Shown here: in pieces, positions 22,747 through 35,714 of the stretch | How the letters are laid out: every line of letters begins with the position of its first letter | Numbering within the stretch: the first letter of the stretch is position 1 | Source: Lanius collurio | Taxonomy: Eukaryota > Chordata > Aves > Passeriformes > Laniidae | Assembly (NCBI GenBank): GCA_020086605.1 | Contig: JACBWW010000004.1 | Location: 14,358,932 to 14,422,931, forward strand | Length of the DNA: 64,000 nt | Direction: 5' to 3' | Made by a program: the position numbers and the translations under genes | The notes under the pieces: generated by a model | Seen by the model: the letters and a program-made list of their open reading frames with translations, nothing else | Told to the model about the DNA's origin: nothing | Databases searched by the model: none

Positions 22747-25700
22747 ATTTAAAATTTTTATGGCTAACCCACTATAGAAATAAAGCAAGAACATTTAGTG
22801 TGTCTTAGACATATTCTGTGCTGATTTCAGTCCCTAACACACCAGAATACAGGTATCTGCCTTTAATAAGTACATTTATTCTGCTCATATTTATATGAGC
22901 ATTGGAAGACTGGAAAGTGAGCCTTGTGCTCACTAGATTCTCATTACTGCATTCATCACATTTTAACACCACCATTTTTTCAGATTCATTGTTAATATTT
23001 GAGCCATAGCCATGGAATATCTTTGTAAGAATGTATCTCATATCAGTCTCATGGATCTCAGGTTTTGGTGAAATAGATTTTATTTTCTCTGAACCATCCT
23101 AAATTACAAAGAACTCTCCTAATTTGCTGTTAATTCCATGGATTTATTGGTGGTTGTCCTAACTTGATTACAACTGAACTATCCATCTCACTAAATATGT
23201 TTTTCTCAGATGTGAAAAAGTTTTATATGAAATTTATTTAATTATTTTCCTCTTGCCTTTTTTCCATTCTTCAAACTCAAGTCATGCTAATGTGTTTTGT
23301 TTGATCAAATTGCAAATATGAACCCAAAAAATTTCTTTGCTGGCATAACTTGCTTGTATTCTCCTGTGAGATATCTGAAAGTCAAGTACAAACAAATATG
23401 GGTTGAAGAAAGAATATCTTTCATAATATGAAATTTCATCATTTGAGTCTTTCATAATTAAATGAGACATTTGATTTAAATCAATGACTCAGTTATACAA
23501 GGACATTGAGAATCTTGACCAAAACATCTCTCCTTAAAGGCTGTTCAAAGTATTCTGGTTTTCCATACTTAATTTTTTCTTGTGTCACTTTCTTTTGTTA
23601 CTACAAAAGATAAAGATTTCATTTCCTTTACATTTTACTGGTAGCTGACTTTATTGTCACTGTAGGCCAATGAAAATTTTTCTAAGTCTATCGTGTTCTC
23701 CTTCTAATGCTAGCCTAAAATAGACACTATTTGGAGGATGATCTGTGAGACAGCCCTTTTCTTTCAGCTCTATTGTGTGTCTCTTGACAGCCTTTTCATC
23801 TGCAGATATGGCTTCCTCAAAGCTGTATCTGTGGTGTCTTGTGGATACAATGGGAGCACGACATGGGTAAAGCCAGCAGTGAGGTTAAATTACAGAAAAA
23901 AGTTCTGTATTTTCTTATGTACTTGTATAGTGAGTTACCACGCTTCCTTTTGAACTAGATGTAGTGAACAAGACTGTCAGAATCCAGTCTATAATCACAG
24001 ATTCAATTCTCCAAAATGTCAAGGACAGTTCTTCAATCTTAGAAACACCAGTTCCTTTCTGTTCTTCATGCATCTTTTAATAAAATTTGCTTTTTTGGTC
24101 CTTATGTTCAGTGCAGTACTTTTCAAAGCTCAGTCATAAAAGTTTTTAATTAACTTGTGATTGATTTAATGGGAACATTTACTCATAGTAGTACACAGGG
24201 CTAAACATCAGAGATAACTTACAGGCATCTGCTCCATTCAATATCTGAGATATATTCCATCTATATTTGACAGAAAAAATCCTCATACAACACAGATCTA
24301 GGGACTCACAGACAGCTTCAAATTTATTCAGATGACCACAGTGCTCATTTATGCATACAATTATTTGGTCCCATTTTAGTTACATAACTTTAACTGCAAT
24401 ATTAATATATCTCTACATCTTGACTTTATTAAATACAAAATGTCAAGAATTACAGAATTCTTAAATTGTCTAAGCAAGGTGTGCATCTCAGTAATCCATG
24501 CTATAAATGTACCTTTTGCACTGAACTCACTTTCCATGCTCCGCAAAGGTTTTTTATAAGAAATTCAAACTACTTCTGGCTTGAATCTAGAATATTGAAA
24601 AGATTTTCTGCATTCATGAGAACAAGATTGAGGCCAACAGTTCTGCTATTTTGCACAATGAAGCTCTTTACCAGGAAGATGTATTTTGGGTAAAGAGAAA
24701 GCAATGTTTTCTGCTGGATATATTGAAGACTACATATTGAATCTTCATTATTGTGTCCAAAATAGGAACTAAGATATTTCACAGAAAGCATTACATTCCA
24801 GATAAATGCAAGGCTGAGTTTTGGTTTTATAAAGACACCAGGACTGAACGCCCTACTCCTCCACCCCTAACTTCTTACTCTGTTAGGAACAAAATGGTTC
24901 CGAAATAATTTTTGCCTGAGAGATTAAATTCTAGCATTAATTTCTCCACTAGTATAAATGCAGGTTCACAGGCACTTTCAGTGTTTATTTCTAATATATT
25001 CAGAATACCTATCACTCTCAGCAAGATTTGAAAGATAAATGAACTCAAAAGAATGGGCAGAAATTCTTTGGCTCTGCACTGGGAAATAGTCACTGTTATA
25101 AAGATGGAAAATATCAGATGCAGACATAAGGGACAGTGAAGCTAAAGCACCACCTTTATATAATAGGAGAAATAAAACCAAATATGCGATTTATATATTT
25201 GCATCATACCAACCATAGTTTGAGTTTAGGGAAACCTTCCACTGTTCATCTTGATAGCCCAAATCAAAAGAAACAAGCATGTTTTGCTGGGGTGCCAGGC
25301 AAGTGATAACATTCCTATTTGTATAAGAATAAAAAAGAAAAAAAAGTAAGTACTGAGCAAAAAATTGTTTGAAGAAATAAGAAGAAAGGCTGGTGGGAGA
25401 ATTTTCTCACCATCTTGTGAGGTGAAGAATGAAGCTTGGCCCTAAACAATTAATACAATGTAGAAGAAGAGATGTGTAGTAAGAATTACATGAAAGTACT
25501 ACCTTAAATATATCTGTGGCCTTGCCAGATATAAGATTTAAGCAATTCAGTGAGCATGTACTCCATTTGAGTGCATAATTACAATGATTATATATGCTGA
25601 TAGGGTAATTGAATTTGCTACTGACAGTTAGCCATTTGCAAATACAACTATTTAATTAACGTACACAATTCCAAATAAAAAACTGCGTCCTTCACGAGTT

Positions 25701-26934
25701 TTAAAAATCACTTTCTGTATTTTGGAAATTGTAGGTGGCGATAGCATTTTGCTACTCCACACAGATCAGCAGTTTTGTTATCCACAGTCTTTAATCAGAC
25801 AAGCAAACTCTTTTACACCTGTATCTGTCTATGAAGAACAAGAGTGTACAACACCTCTTCACCTTGTGAGCTAAAAGGAAAGAAAGCTGTTTCTGCAACT
25901 TTGTCAGTTAATTATTTTTTAATTATTTGTTATTTATAGTGGAATGTTAATCACTCTCAAACAATAAAATAAAGGAGGTGACTGCTAGCTACTTCTGTCC
26001 TGCTTACAATCATGATCTCTTAAAATTCTTCTAAATGTCTGCTTGATTTTGACCAGGTTAAGATCTGGAAATTCTTTGGTACATTGCAGTTCAGCAGGTA
26101 TTCTCCAATCACCAACATCACAGCACCTTGAGCAGCAGGCACGCACACCAGCCATCCTTCAAAGTAGCTCATCAGTCCTTTCTGGCAGTGTTTTTATTTC
26201 CCATCTGTCTGATCATGTGATACCAGGCAAAAATCTGGACAAGTCATTATTGCAAACAGTTCCAAGGAATACAGAATTAGCAGAACTATGAACACATCAG
26301 ATAATGACACCTGGTAATATTGCTGAATTTCAGTGTCACATTTTCTATTACAAACAATATGACTCACTTAGTAAAATACAGAGATTGTAAAGCCCTTTTC
26401 CAAAGTAGCAAAATCATAAAATAATATAATATAGGCCAAAAGCTTTCACTGTGATCATGTGCAGCTTTCCACATAATACTTTCCTGGAGATTTTAACTAG
26501 CTATTCTTATCAATTCCTGATGAAGTAGTAGAGGGAAAATTTACTTCTTTCCTATTATTCAGTAATTCAGTGGCACACATGCAAATATAACTCAAACTCT
26601 GGACTTCCAGCACTGCACTTAGTCCTAGAACAAATTCTACTATGGTAGGATATCTGAGAAAGAGAAGGAATTGCACAAAATGTTTTGATACTAAGCTTTA
26701 TTTGCAGGGATTTGTAGCTGTACACTAATTTCTGTGATGAAAAAAAGATTAAAAACCCCAAAACAGTTAAAAAGAAACCCAATTCACACAAAGAAAACTG
26801 AAAGGAAGAAGTAAGTGAAAAGAAAAAGAATAGGCAGGTAGGAAGAGCAGTGATATGATCTCCATACACACTTATTCCTCTAGGTGGAAACATATTTGAC
26901 CACTAGAATAAGAAGCCCAAAAAAAGTGAAGCTG
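22747..26934. other. Unique-looking DNA, no gene seen
   Basis: No transposon, RNA gene or exon is recognised. The open frames in this interval are short and uninformative. Base composition is uniformly AT-rich. Confidence 0.5.
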
Positions 26935-27065
26935 CCATTTTTGGAGATCCTCATAGCACAACAGGACATTATTCTGAGCAGTCTGCTGTAGCTGATCCTG
27001 CTTTGAGCAGGGGGTTGGACTAGATGATCTCCACAGGCCTCTTCCCATCTCAGCTACTCTTTGAT
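26935..27065 (+). mobile_element. CR1 LINE fragment, extreme 3' end
   Basis: The core GCAGGGGGTTGGACTAGATG followed by ATCTCCACAGGCCTCTTCCC is the conserved CR1 3' UTR in sense orientation. The upstream CTGAGCAGTCTGCTGTAG and GATCCTGCTTTGAGC fit the region just after the ORF2 stop. The terminal octamer repeat has decayed to CTACTCTTTGATCTG. About 130 bp remains, an extreme 5' truncation. Confidence 0.85.
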
Positions 27066-30000
27066 CTGCTACAAATGTCTAGGTACTGAAGGCCCTCTGC
27101 AACAGATTTGATGGGTTTCAGTTATCAGAAAAATCACCATCATTTCACTGTGAGTACAGCACAGGTTAGTCATTTAACAAAACATCCCAAAATTAATTAA
27201 TATTTTCTCCCAAGTTTGATTTCATAATTCATAACACAAGGAGGCATAAAAGGTTGACAAATTACACAGAATACGCTACTTCAGTAATAAGGATTCCTTG
27301 TAAGAATCTGGATTCCTACTTTTAATCTATGAAAACAGAATTCTGCTTTGCTTTTAAACCTCCTGCCATTACAGTCTTCCACTACATCCTGATATGCAGC
27401 ATGTTCATGACCATCATTGTTGACTAAGGCTCTGTTGCCACTGTGCAGTGAAAACATCTGCTTAGCCTGCAATGGCACTAATCATAAATAACCATCACAA
27501 ACAAGCATTTATGATCTATACCCAAATTCTTAGCTCAGTAGCCAGGTGGTTCGAAATGTATTTAATTTCTATACAAGTTAAGGGCAGGGAAAAAGATCAT
27601 ACAGACAGGACAGGAAGATTCTGGTTTTCCTTTTTAGATTCTCTTTTTGTATGTGCCATGACATTTTTATGTTTCTTAATGAACAATAGTAATCTAAGAA
27701 TTAATACTTTTCTATTTCATAAAGAAACTGGATAACTTAAGTTTATAATGTATGCAGAAATCTTAAAGGTAATAGGAAGACATTTATTTTGAGTCTCAGT
27801 AGAAAAATACATACGGAAATTTTATTATTAGGGTCGTTACTTGTCACTACTTGCAAATTTAGAGTGAATTGTGCTAACAGTTGTCCTTCCCTCTGTTGTC
27901 AGAAAAGAGTCCAGAGAGGACTCAGTTCAGAAAACTGATGGATATTCTTCTATACTATGTCAAGGATGACAGCCTGCCCTCAGGTTTTGGTACAGTATCA
28001 GTTTATTCCCCTGAGGGAGTAAATTCATGCTCATTTCTCACCTCTCTGGAGTGTGTGTTACCTCATTGTGATAAAACATTGGGCATCAAAAATACAAGGT
28101 CTTATGCTATCCCTATAAGAATGTTATATTTTAAATATGTAGTTGAACTCTCACTGGATTCATTAGAAAGTGATTAAAAAAGGACAAAAGCGTGTTTTAC
28201 AAACAGCTCTGCCTATAGGCATTGAAAGTGACCTAAGTGTACTGCATCAGACTAGTACTTAGATTTGTGTTTAATTGCAGAACTTGTCTTCAAACTATTA
28301 CTTAAATGGTGCAGAGAAGGGGTGAGAAGATGGATATCAAATCTTCCCGATGAACATCCTACTCATAACAGGGTACTGTGCAGACATTTAAGCCCAAGGC
28401 ACTCCTTTGAAACTCTATCACTTCCCATCGGCACTGTGAAATGACTCAGAGTATGCTACAGTTTTCCCCATTTTCGTGAGGTGCTGCTCTTTATGTTGCA
28501 AATACCCTTCTAACGTCATATCATATAGATGATTAAGTTTAGAGATTGATTTAAGGCTTTAAGTTCCTTTCAGTTCTTGCTCTCTGAGAACATATTCTTA
28601 ATGAGTAATTTTCTTCAAGTTATAGCTCCATAACACCACAATCTCTTTTTACTAACAAAACAACTTCAGGATTTGTTGGCTTTTTTTTTTGTCAGTTAAA
28701 AACTATAGTTCATCATCAAGAATCATGACCTGCTTTTGTTGATAATCTGACGTTATGCAGCACATACTACATATAACAGGCAAAATTGTGATACCTTGAT
28801 TCCTAATGGGTTCTATTTTACTTGGAAAATGCCTCAAACCCAACTAATTCAATAAAAGGGCACTAAAACGTTGTCTATACAGCAAGGCATCAGTTGGTTT
28901 TGCCAATGGCTACCTGCAGTATCCCAGTTCTCATAAATAGCAAACATCTCAAATCTTAGAGGACACGACAGTAGTCCAGGTGCAAGTTTCTTTGGCAAAT
29001 CACTGTTCAAATTGACAAACTACTTTAGGAGAGGATAATAATTATCTTCAGAAACACTGTAACATGGGAGAAGCTTGATTTAATTTAATCACTAGCACTG
29101 TAATTTAAGTCATGATGCATGCTTTAATTATTCAAAGCAAAATGTTCTTCTCAGAGAATTTTCATTTGGGATCCAGTCTTTGGGTAAGCCTAGTCATGTA
29201 TGGATTTTCTTGCCACAATAACTGTAAATATCAGGTAGAATATGAACGGAAAATTTTAACTAAATCTGTTTAGCTAATAATTAAATCCTACTGTGTTAGA
29301 ATTGTATGACTGATAGAATATTCATATCAATTATATACATTAAATTTATTAAATCATATTATTACATTGTTACAGTTTTTACAAATAATTTTGGCCCAAT
29401 TCATAATATTACTCTATTATTCCTTCCCATCCCAATTACAGAATTCCATATTCATACAGGACTCTTACTTCTGATAGAGGACCAATAAATTAATTACTTA
29501 CCCTTTGCCCCTGAGGAGTCACACTGCATAAATTGTTCATGTCAAGAAATTAGAGCAAAACTTCCCTTGAAAGAATATTACTAAAAACATGATTTTTGGT
29601 CATTCCTAAAACTTGGCAAGATAAGTAGACTAACAACAGCACTAGATTAGAGATCATTACAGTGCTTCACATTTACATAACACTTCTAAATATTTCATAA
29701 TATATACATGACTAAATTAAATCTCAAATGCTTCCAGGAGACAAAGGACTAAATTACACTTACCTTGGAATTCTAAGACAGAGAAATGTTAAATCACTGA
29801 ATAAAGCTGAAGTTTAAAGTGATGGGGGTGGGAATCCCAGTCATACACTTGAGCCTTGATGAAACTAGTAGCACTGCCAGAACAAAACTGACAAGATACA
29901 AATTAACAGCCAGAGATTGGGGAAGGTTTTGTGTAACATCTAGTAGTGGAACTGTCTTCAATTTTAGGTCATCCAATTTCTGGTAAACAAACTCTTCCAT

Positions 30001-30953
30001 CCTAACCCACCACATCTCCAGTATAAAATATTAGAAAAATAATCAGTCCTGAAGAAGATTCCTTGATTCAAATCCAGTTGTAATTATTATAGAACTACTT
30101 TGCTGCTTTGAGGTTTCTTTGCTGTTGATTTTTAGAGTAACTAGAGTGGTTTTCATATTACAAAATCTATTGCCACCATTGTTAATAAGGACACTAAGTC
30201 CTGCTCTGTTACACGAAGACGGTCTTGAATTCTGATAAAATAAATCAACTCAGAACTGAGTATACACTGTTGATCTATGTGTACATCTGCAGCTTACAAT
30301 GCATGTATAGCTGCTTCTTATTGTAATAGGCCAGTTTCATGTACTTTTAAAAGAAATTAGTTCTCTTTACATGGTCTTCCTCATTTTTAAAAAGAAGTTA
30401 TCTTTACAACTAAATTTTACTCTGTTCTCAGCCTCTCTACACCCAAAGGGATACAAAAAACTGAGATGGACTATTTTAGCACCAGAAGATTTTTTCACAT
30501 GTGGTGACCCCATGGATTTAGTTACAAATTTCTTATTAAAACCAACAGAAGACTCAGCTGTTCAGAATATCTGGGCTTTAACAAGGTCTAATACATGTTT
30601 AACCATTAAAGATATCCTGAAAAGTTTAGCACAGTGATCATTTTGCATGCAGAGTGCCTTTGGTGCTCACTATTTGATCTTCTCTCTGCAGTCATTGAAC
30701 AAGATATTTCTTTCTCACGGCAATCAGTAAAGACAATATTGAAAAGTCATTACAAAATTCTGTCCTTTTCACTTGCTTCCCTTTGGATTTCACAAACTGA
30801 ACTAGACACTACACACATGCCACATAGGCTGATTATATGCAGGGAAAACGACGCGCACTGTAAGCAGTCATTGCAAATACGCTAAGTGTGACTCACAGGA
30901 AAAGTAAAGTCCTTGTATGTCATTAAACCGCAGTGCTGGAATGACACTGGCTC

Positions 30954-30975
30954 TTATGTCTTACGAGACATAAGG
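30954..30975. repeat. Perfect hairpin, 9 bp stem, 4 nt loop
   Basis: CTTATGTCT (30954-30962) pairs with AGACATAAG (30967-30975) around the loop TACG. In RNA from the plus strand the loop would be UACG, a UNCG-type tetraloop, though closed by U-A rather than the preferred C-G. A downstream T-tract that would suggest a terminator or RNA gene is absent. Confidence 0.6.
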
Positions 30976-33900
30976 ACTAAACTTTTAGCTACTGGCTGAA
31001 TAGGACATTCAGCATGTCCATCTGTAAGGCTGTAATAGCTGAGGGCTTGAAGGGTTAGCTCAGGTGGCCAGGGCTACTGTCGTATTCAGTACTATCTTCC
31101 ATCTTTCAAAACCTCCTGTGGTTCACATGTGTGAAGCATTCTGGTACACAGTGTTGCCAGAAAAAGGGTTCTGCATTCACAGGGGGATCAGAAATGATCT
31201 GTTTCTATAAAATGTGACAGTCTCTGGAGATAAAAGGCATTTCCTAAGTATCCTCTTCAACTCTATTTCTGAGTGCTGGATTAAGAGGGGGCATTTTAAT
31301 ATTCCCCCTAGCACTTTTGTGCAATCAAGTCCTACTTCAGTGCTCATTCTATAGTCACCTTCTAACAACTGGAGATGCATAATCAGACCTCAGAAATGAG
31401 GCCTGCCACTACATAATCTATAATGAAATGTACTTTTTCTTACAGCACAGCATCTGGCTTCTGTATTTTAGTATCAATCCAGCCACTGTGTATTTAGCCC
31501 TTGATGATGAACATTCCTGTTAAACTGCATTTCTTTTAATTCTGTGGCAAATGATTACTGAAATGAACTCAACACATCTACAAATCATTTCAATAGATGA
31601 CTACAAAAGACATAGAATGTTATGTTAGCTAGAGGAAGTGCCATCTACTATGGGAGACTGCTGTGCAAAATTTATTTAGTGTATGCATGATGATCACATC
31701 AGCCAGGATATTACAAAACTGAAATGAATTACTAATTATGATACACAAGATTCAAAAATTAAAAGCAATTTGAACTGCAGAGAGGAGGATAAAACAAGCT
31801 CATAAACAAGCAGCTTTCCTAAAAATATTCTCATGTGAATAATGGAATGGCTTTTGTTGTCCCCTCCTCCAAATATTTCACTTTTGTATTCATGAAGGAC
31901 ATTAAAAGTCACAAAATAATGAGTGGGAGAAGAGAGGCCAGGATACAAAGAATGAATTAAAATTCCTGAAGAAAATTAGCCAAATGTTTTGCTTTAAAGC
32001 TGTCATCTAGAAACTTGAATTATTGTTGGAATCATAGAGCTTCTTTCTTTTCAGCTTCTCTCTCCAGGTAGGCAGTACAAGTTGTGTGTAATCAGATACT
32101 CAAATGATCTATTTCTGTGTTCTATCACAAGCAGAAGATTAGCTTTTAACATTCATAAAACCAAATCTCACTTTGGGTTCATGCCACCCTAGTAGAGGTT
32201 TCTATCATCAGCTCTGATTATTGCAGTCTACGAATTTGTGACACATTGAATCTGTAAACAGTTTGGAAATAGGCTTATAAAGAAATATACAGTCACCTCA
32301 GATGAACCCATCCTTAAGTGCATACTAATTGTGTAACATTGATAACATAAGCACTTACATGCTATGTGTTCAGTAACCTCCAAGGAACAACAGGTGAAAG
32401 CAAATCAGGTCCATGTTACCTGTGGTGCAAGTGATCAGCAAATGACATGCTGTAAACATGAAATTAGAACTCAATGTCTTGCCAGAATACATGGCTGGAA
32501 AGTCCATCACAGTAAAACGGTGCCACATTTAAGGTAAAGTTAACTAGCCCGTGGGCCAGCTGAATTCCAGAACTGAGTTGACATCTCCAGGTGAACAAGA
32601 GCACTACGTTTCTTCATGATGCATTATATAGAACCATCTCACAGAAAAATTAAATAAGACCAAACAGATTCAGATTTATACTGTGTTACTTCTCAGCATT
32701 TCTGCTTCTTACCTTAGGAACCTGTTGCTCAAATAAATAAACTTCTGATAGACAAGTACTGTAATGTGATGATTGAGGTGACAAGAGCATAAATTTTACC
32801 ATCTTCTCCACCAAAAAAAAGTGATCTTCCTTCCTGTCTCCTTGTCTCTGAAGTATTGAGTATATACTGTATTTATGATTTTCTTCTTTGCAGTTTTCTT
32901 CTTCCCTATTTTTGCAGCTCAGTGTCATATTCTCACTCTTTCTGTCTGGTCAGAATACTTCTAAATTATTCTCTAACATACCATCTATTGTATTCACCTC
33001 CCCCAAAGTCTCCTTGTGTTTATGAAAATAGTTTTCTGTGCTTATATGAAAAAGTTCTTCAGATTTATAACCCCAAGTACAGTGAAGCAATACTGAAGAA
33101 GCAGATAAACACTCTGAATTTATGGATAAATTACTCTGTAGATCAACAATTGTACAATCCATCATGGCCTGCCAGTCATATGCTGTCTGTGCATGCAATG
33201 TGTAAAGAATATAGATCTAAAAGTATTTCACATCAGCCTAAAAGCATCATAAACTAATTTTGTGCATAGTTACAATCACTTTAAACTCATCTGCTAGCAG
33301 AAAAAACAATTCAAAACATGCCCAGTGAAATTTAAAAGGCTGATCTCTTTACCCATGATGTATATTAAAACCTCTGGGTTTGTGTAGAAATGGTCTGGGA
33401 ATCTATAGACAGTCAACTCCTGCACCTTAGCTCACAGAGTACTGGCATAGGTCTAGATGCCAGTACCTTCATAACCTACCTGAACTAAATCAGCAGAGCT
33501 CTAAGCTGTGCTCTGTGCATATGCAGGAGAGCAATGTATTTACTGCCTCTAATTTGCAGGCAAAGCAATGGCTATTAAAGGCAGTGCAAGGTCATAAGAA
33601 ATCCAAGCTCATTGGAATGTTAGATTTTAATTTAAATAAATAAATAATGTTGTTTATTTTCCCTGTGAATTTTATTTTTAGTATGATGACATCTGGTTGG
33701 TTTCAAGCTATTTGGACTTAATAGCCAAGTCCTGACTACTGTATACACTTTTATGATATAACAGAAGGTAAAAGATAAAATGAGGAGATCTGTAAAGCAT
33801 CTTTCACAAGGAAGGTGCTACTCTGTCAGAATCTTATAGTTGTGATACATTTTTAAAGACATTTTAAATTAAACAAATGCAAATATTTTAAACTGAAATT

Positions 33901-35661
33901 ATCTACATTTTTAATTTCCCTCTACATGGTTTTTTTTCAGTTTATAAAGCTATCTGAAATACTTCAATCTGAAAACAGGACGATTTTAAAAAGGTTTAAT
34001 TATGTAACAAATTGAAATTATATTTCCACATCCTTTCCATTTTTTCTCATCTATAAACATTCTTTTACATATATATTTTGAATGTATAAGATTGAAACTA
34101 ATCAGACATTTTACCTAACATACAGCCTAACTTGTACAGGACAATCAAAAAAAATCTATGTAGAATAAACAGTTATTGACAGTCTTTCTATTGCCCAAAG
34201 AAAATAAAAACATTGTGTTATGCTGAATCTATCCAGTTTATATCACTGGAACCTGGCTGTAAATATCTCCAGACAATTCAGCAACAATGCAAAAACTGTC
34301 CCAAGAAAGTTTCAAATCCTTACTGAAAATCTTCAGCAAGTAGACTTGCACTTCCTTTCAGTGAGTTTCCATGGGATATACACTCTGAAAGTTCTCTTTT
34401 GTCAGGAAATATTTATCCATATTCAGGGAAAGCCTACAAAAACAGGGGTGTCCCCCTCTTTTCTGAGCTTGAACTTGCCTCTGTCATCTCTCTTTGTCCA
34501 GCTGATCTGAAAACATGTCTTAAAATCTATACCTTACTCCTTCTACTTCACTATTAACTCATAAACAAAAATAGAGGTGGGATATTGATTTTGCATATTT
34601 TTCTTAATTTTTAGGCTAATTGAAACACATAAAAGCTGACTGTTTCTGTTCATTTATTGACGAAAATGAAATGTAGGGGTCTTCAGTTTACAAGAATGCT
34701 CACATTTAAGTTCTAGTGCTGCCCAAATCAAGTATCCTTTAATTTTATCCCTGAGAGAAAATACTTCAGAAGGAATAACAGCTATAAGGGAAAATGTTAG
34801 AATAACAGAGAACAAATAAATTATGAAAAGAAAGGAATTGTAAAAACAGTATAATGATAGATTTCATTTTTCTCTCAGATATAAAATAGCTTCTAGAAAT
34901 AATACTGAAATAAACATTTTTCTGATAGCAGTAACAGCAGGAAAGCATCCTCTACTGACCTGTACATCATATAGAGAGTATTCTGGTTACTATTTTATCA
35001 AGAACATTTGACCACAATTCTAAATCCCCTCAAGTAAGATGATTTCTCATTCACACTCCCATCCACATACTATGTCATATATATTTGCTCCAGACCTTTA
35101 AAATTGTCTCCATCATTTGATCTTTATTCACTTTGATGTTCAAGCAAAACAAACATACCAAGAATCAATATTTTTATAGAACCTGATTTAATGTTAATAA
35201 AATAGTGCCATAACACCAGTGTATGTGGCAAATTTTTTTTGTCCTTTTGTGCTTCTCATCATGCTTCTTTCCTTCAATAATTTAAATGAGTAGAGATACA
35301 CATCTGCTTTGGTAAGCCTCTCCTAGGGGTGGTGCTTCAACAGCAGGTACACTAGAGTTCAGGTCCTTGTTCACTTTCTCCTGTTTCTCCAGGTGCAATT
35401 GTTACACTATTTCAGATTCATATAGAGATTCTAGTACTAAAGGATATAAAAAACACAGTTTCTGTATGAAGGCTCTTAGAACTTTTAACCAGAGAAACAA
35501 AGAGGCATGGAGATCTAATGGAGTGTCTTGTCCTAAAGTGTCCTTTTGTCCACACAAAATGGCATAGTATAATTGCAGCTGAAGATTTGGTTATACCTTA
35601 GGTTTGCCAGTTTGAAGCTTAAGAAAAATAAAACCAAAAAACTTCTCCTCTGTGTTTTACT

Positions 35662-35714
35662 TTCTCTTTTTTGTTGGTTTTTTTTTGTTTGTTTGGTTGG
35701 TTGGGTTTTTTTGC
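35662..35714. repeat. T/G-rich low-complexity tract
   Basis: Runs of T broken by G, GG or GTTGG, visible directly. The antisense frame over it (35619-35807) is lysine/asparagine-rich only because of this composition. Confidence 0.7.

Noticed and set aside
22361..22777. 138-codon plus-strand frame
   Set aside because: Most of it is the solo LTR at 22457-22740.
30371..30637. 88-codon frame after an acceptor-like TCTGTTCTCAG
   Set aside because: Somewhat protein-like, but no donor, partner exon or family could be found; kept out as likely chance.
31040..31060. tRNA-like A box TAGCTCAGGTGG
   Set aside because: No B box or cloverleaf follows at the right distance.
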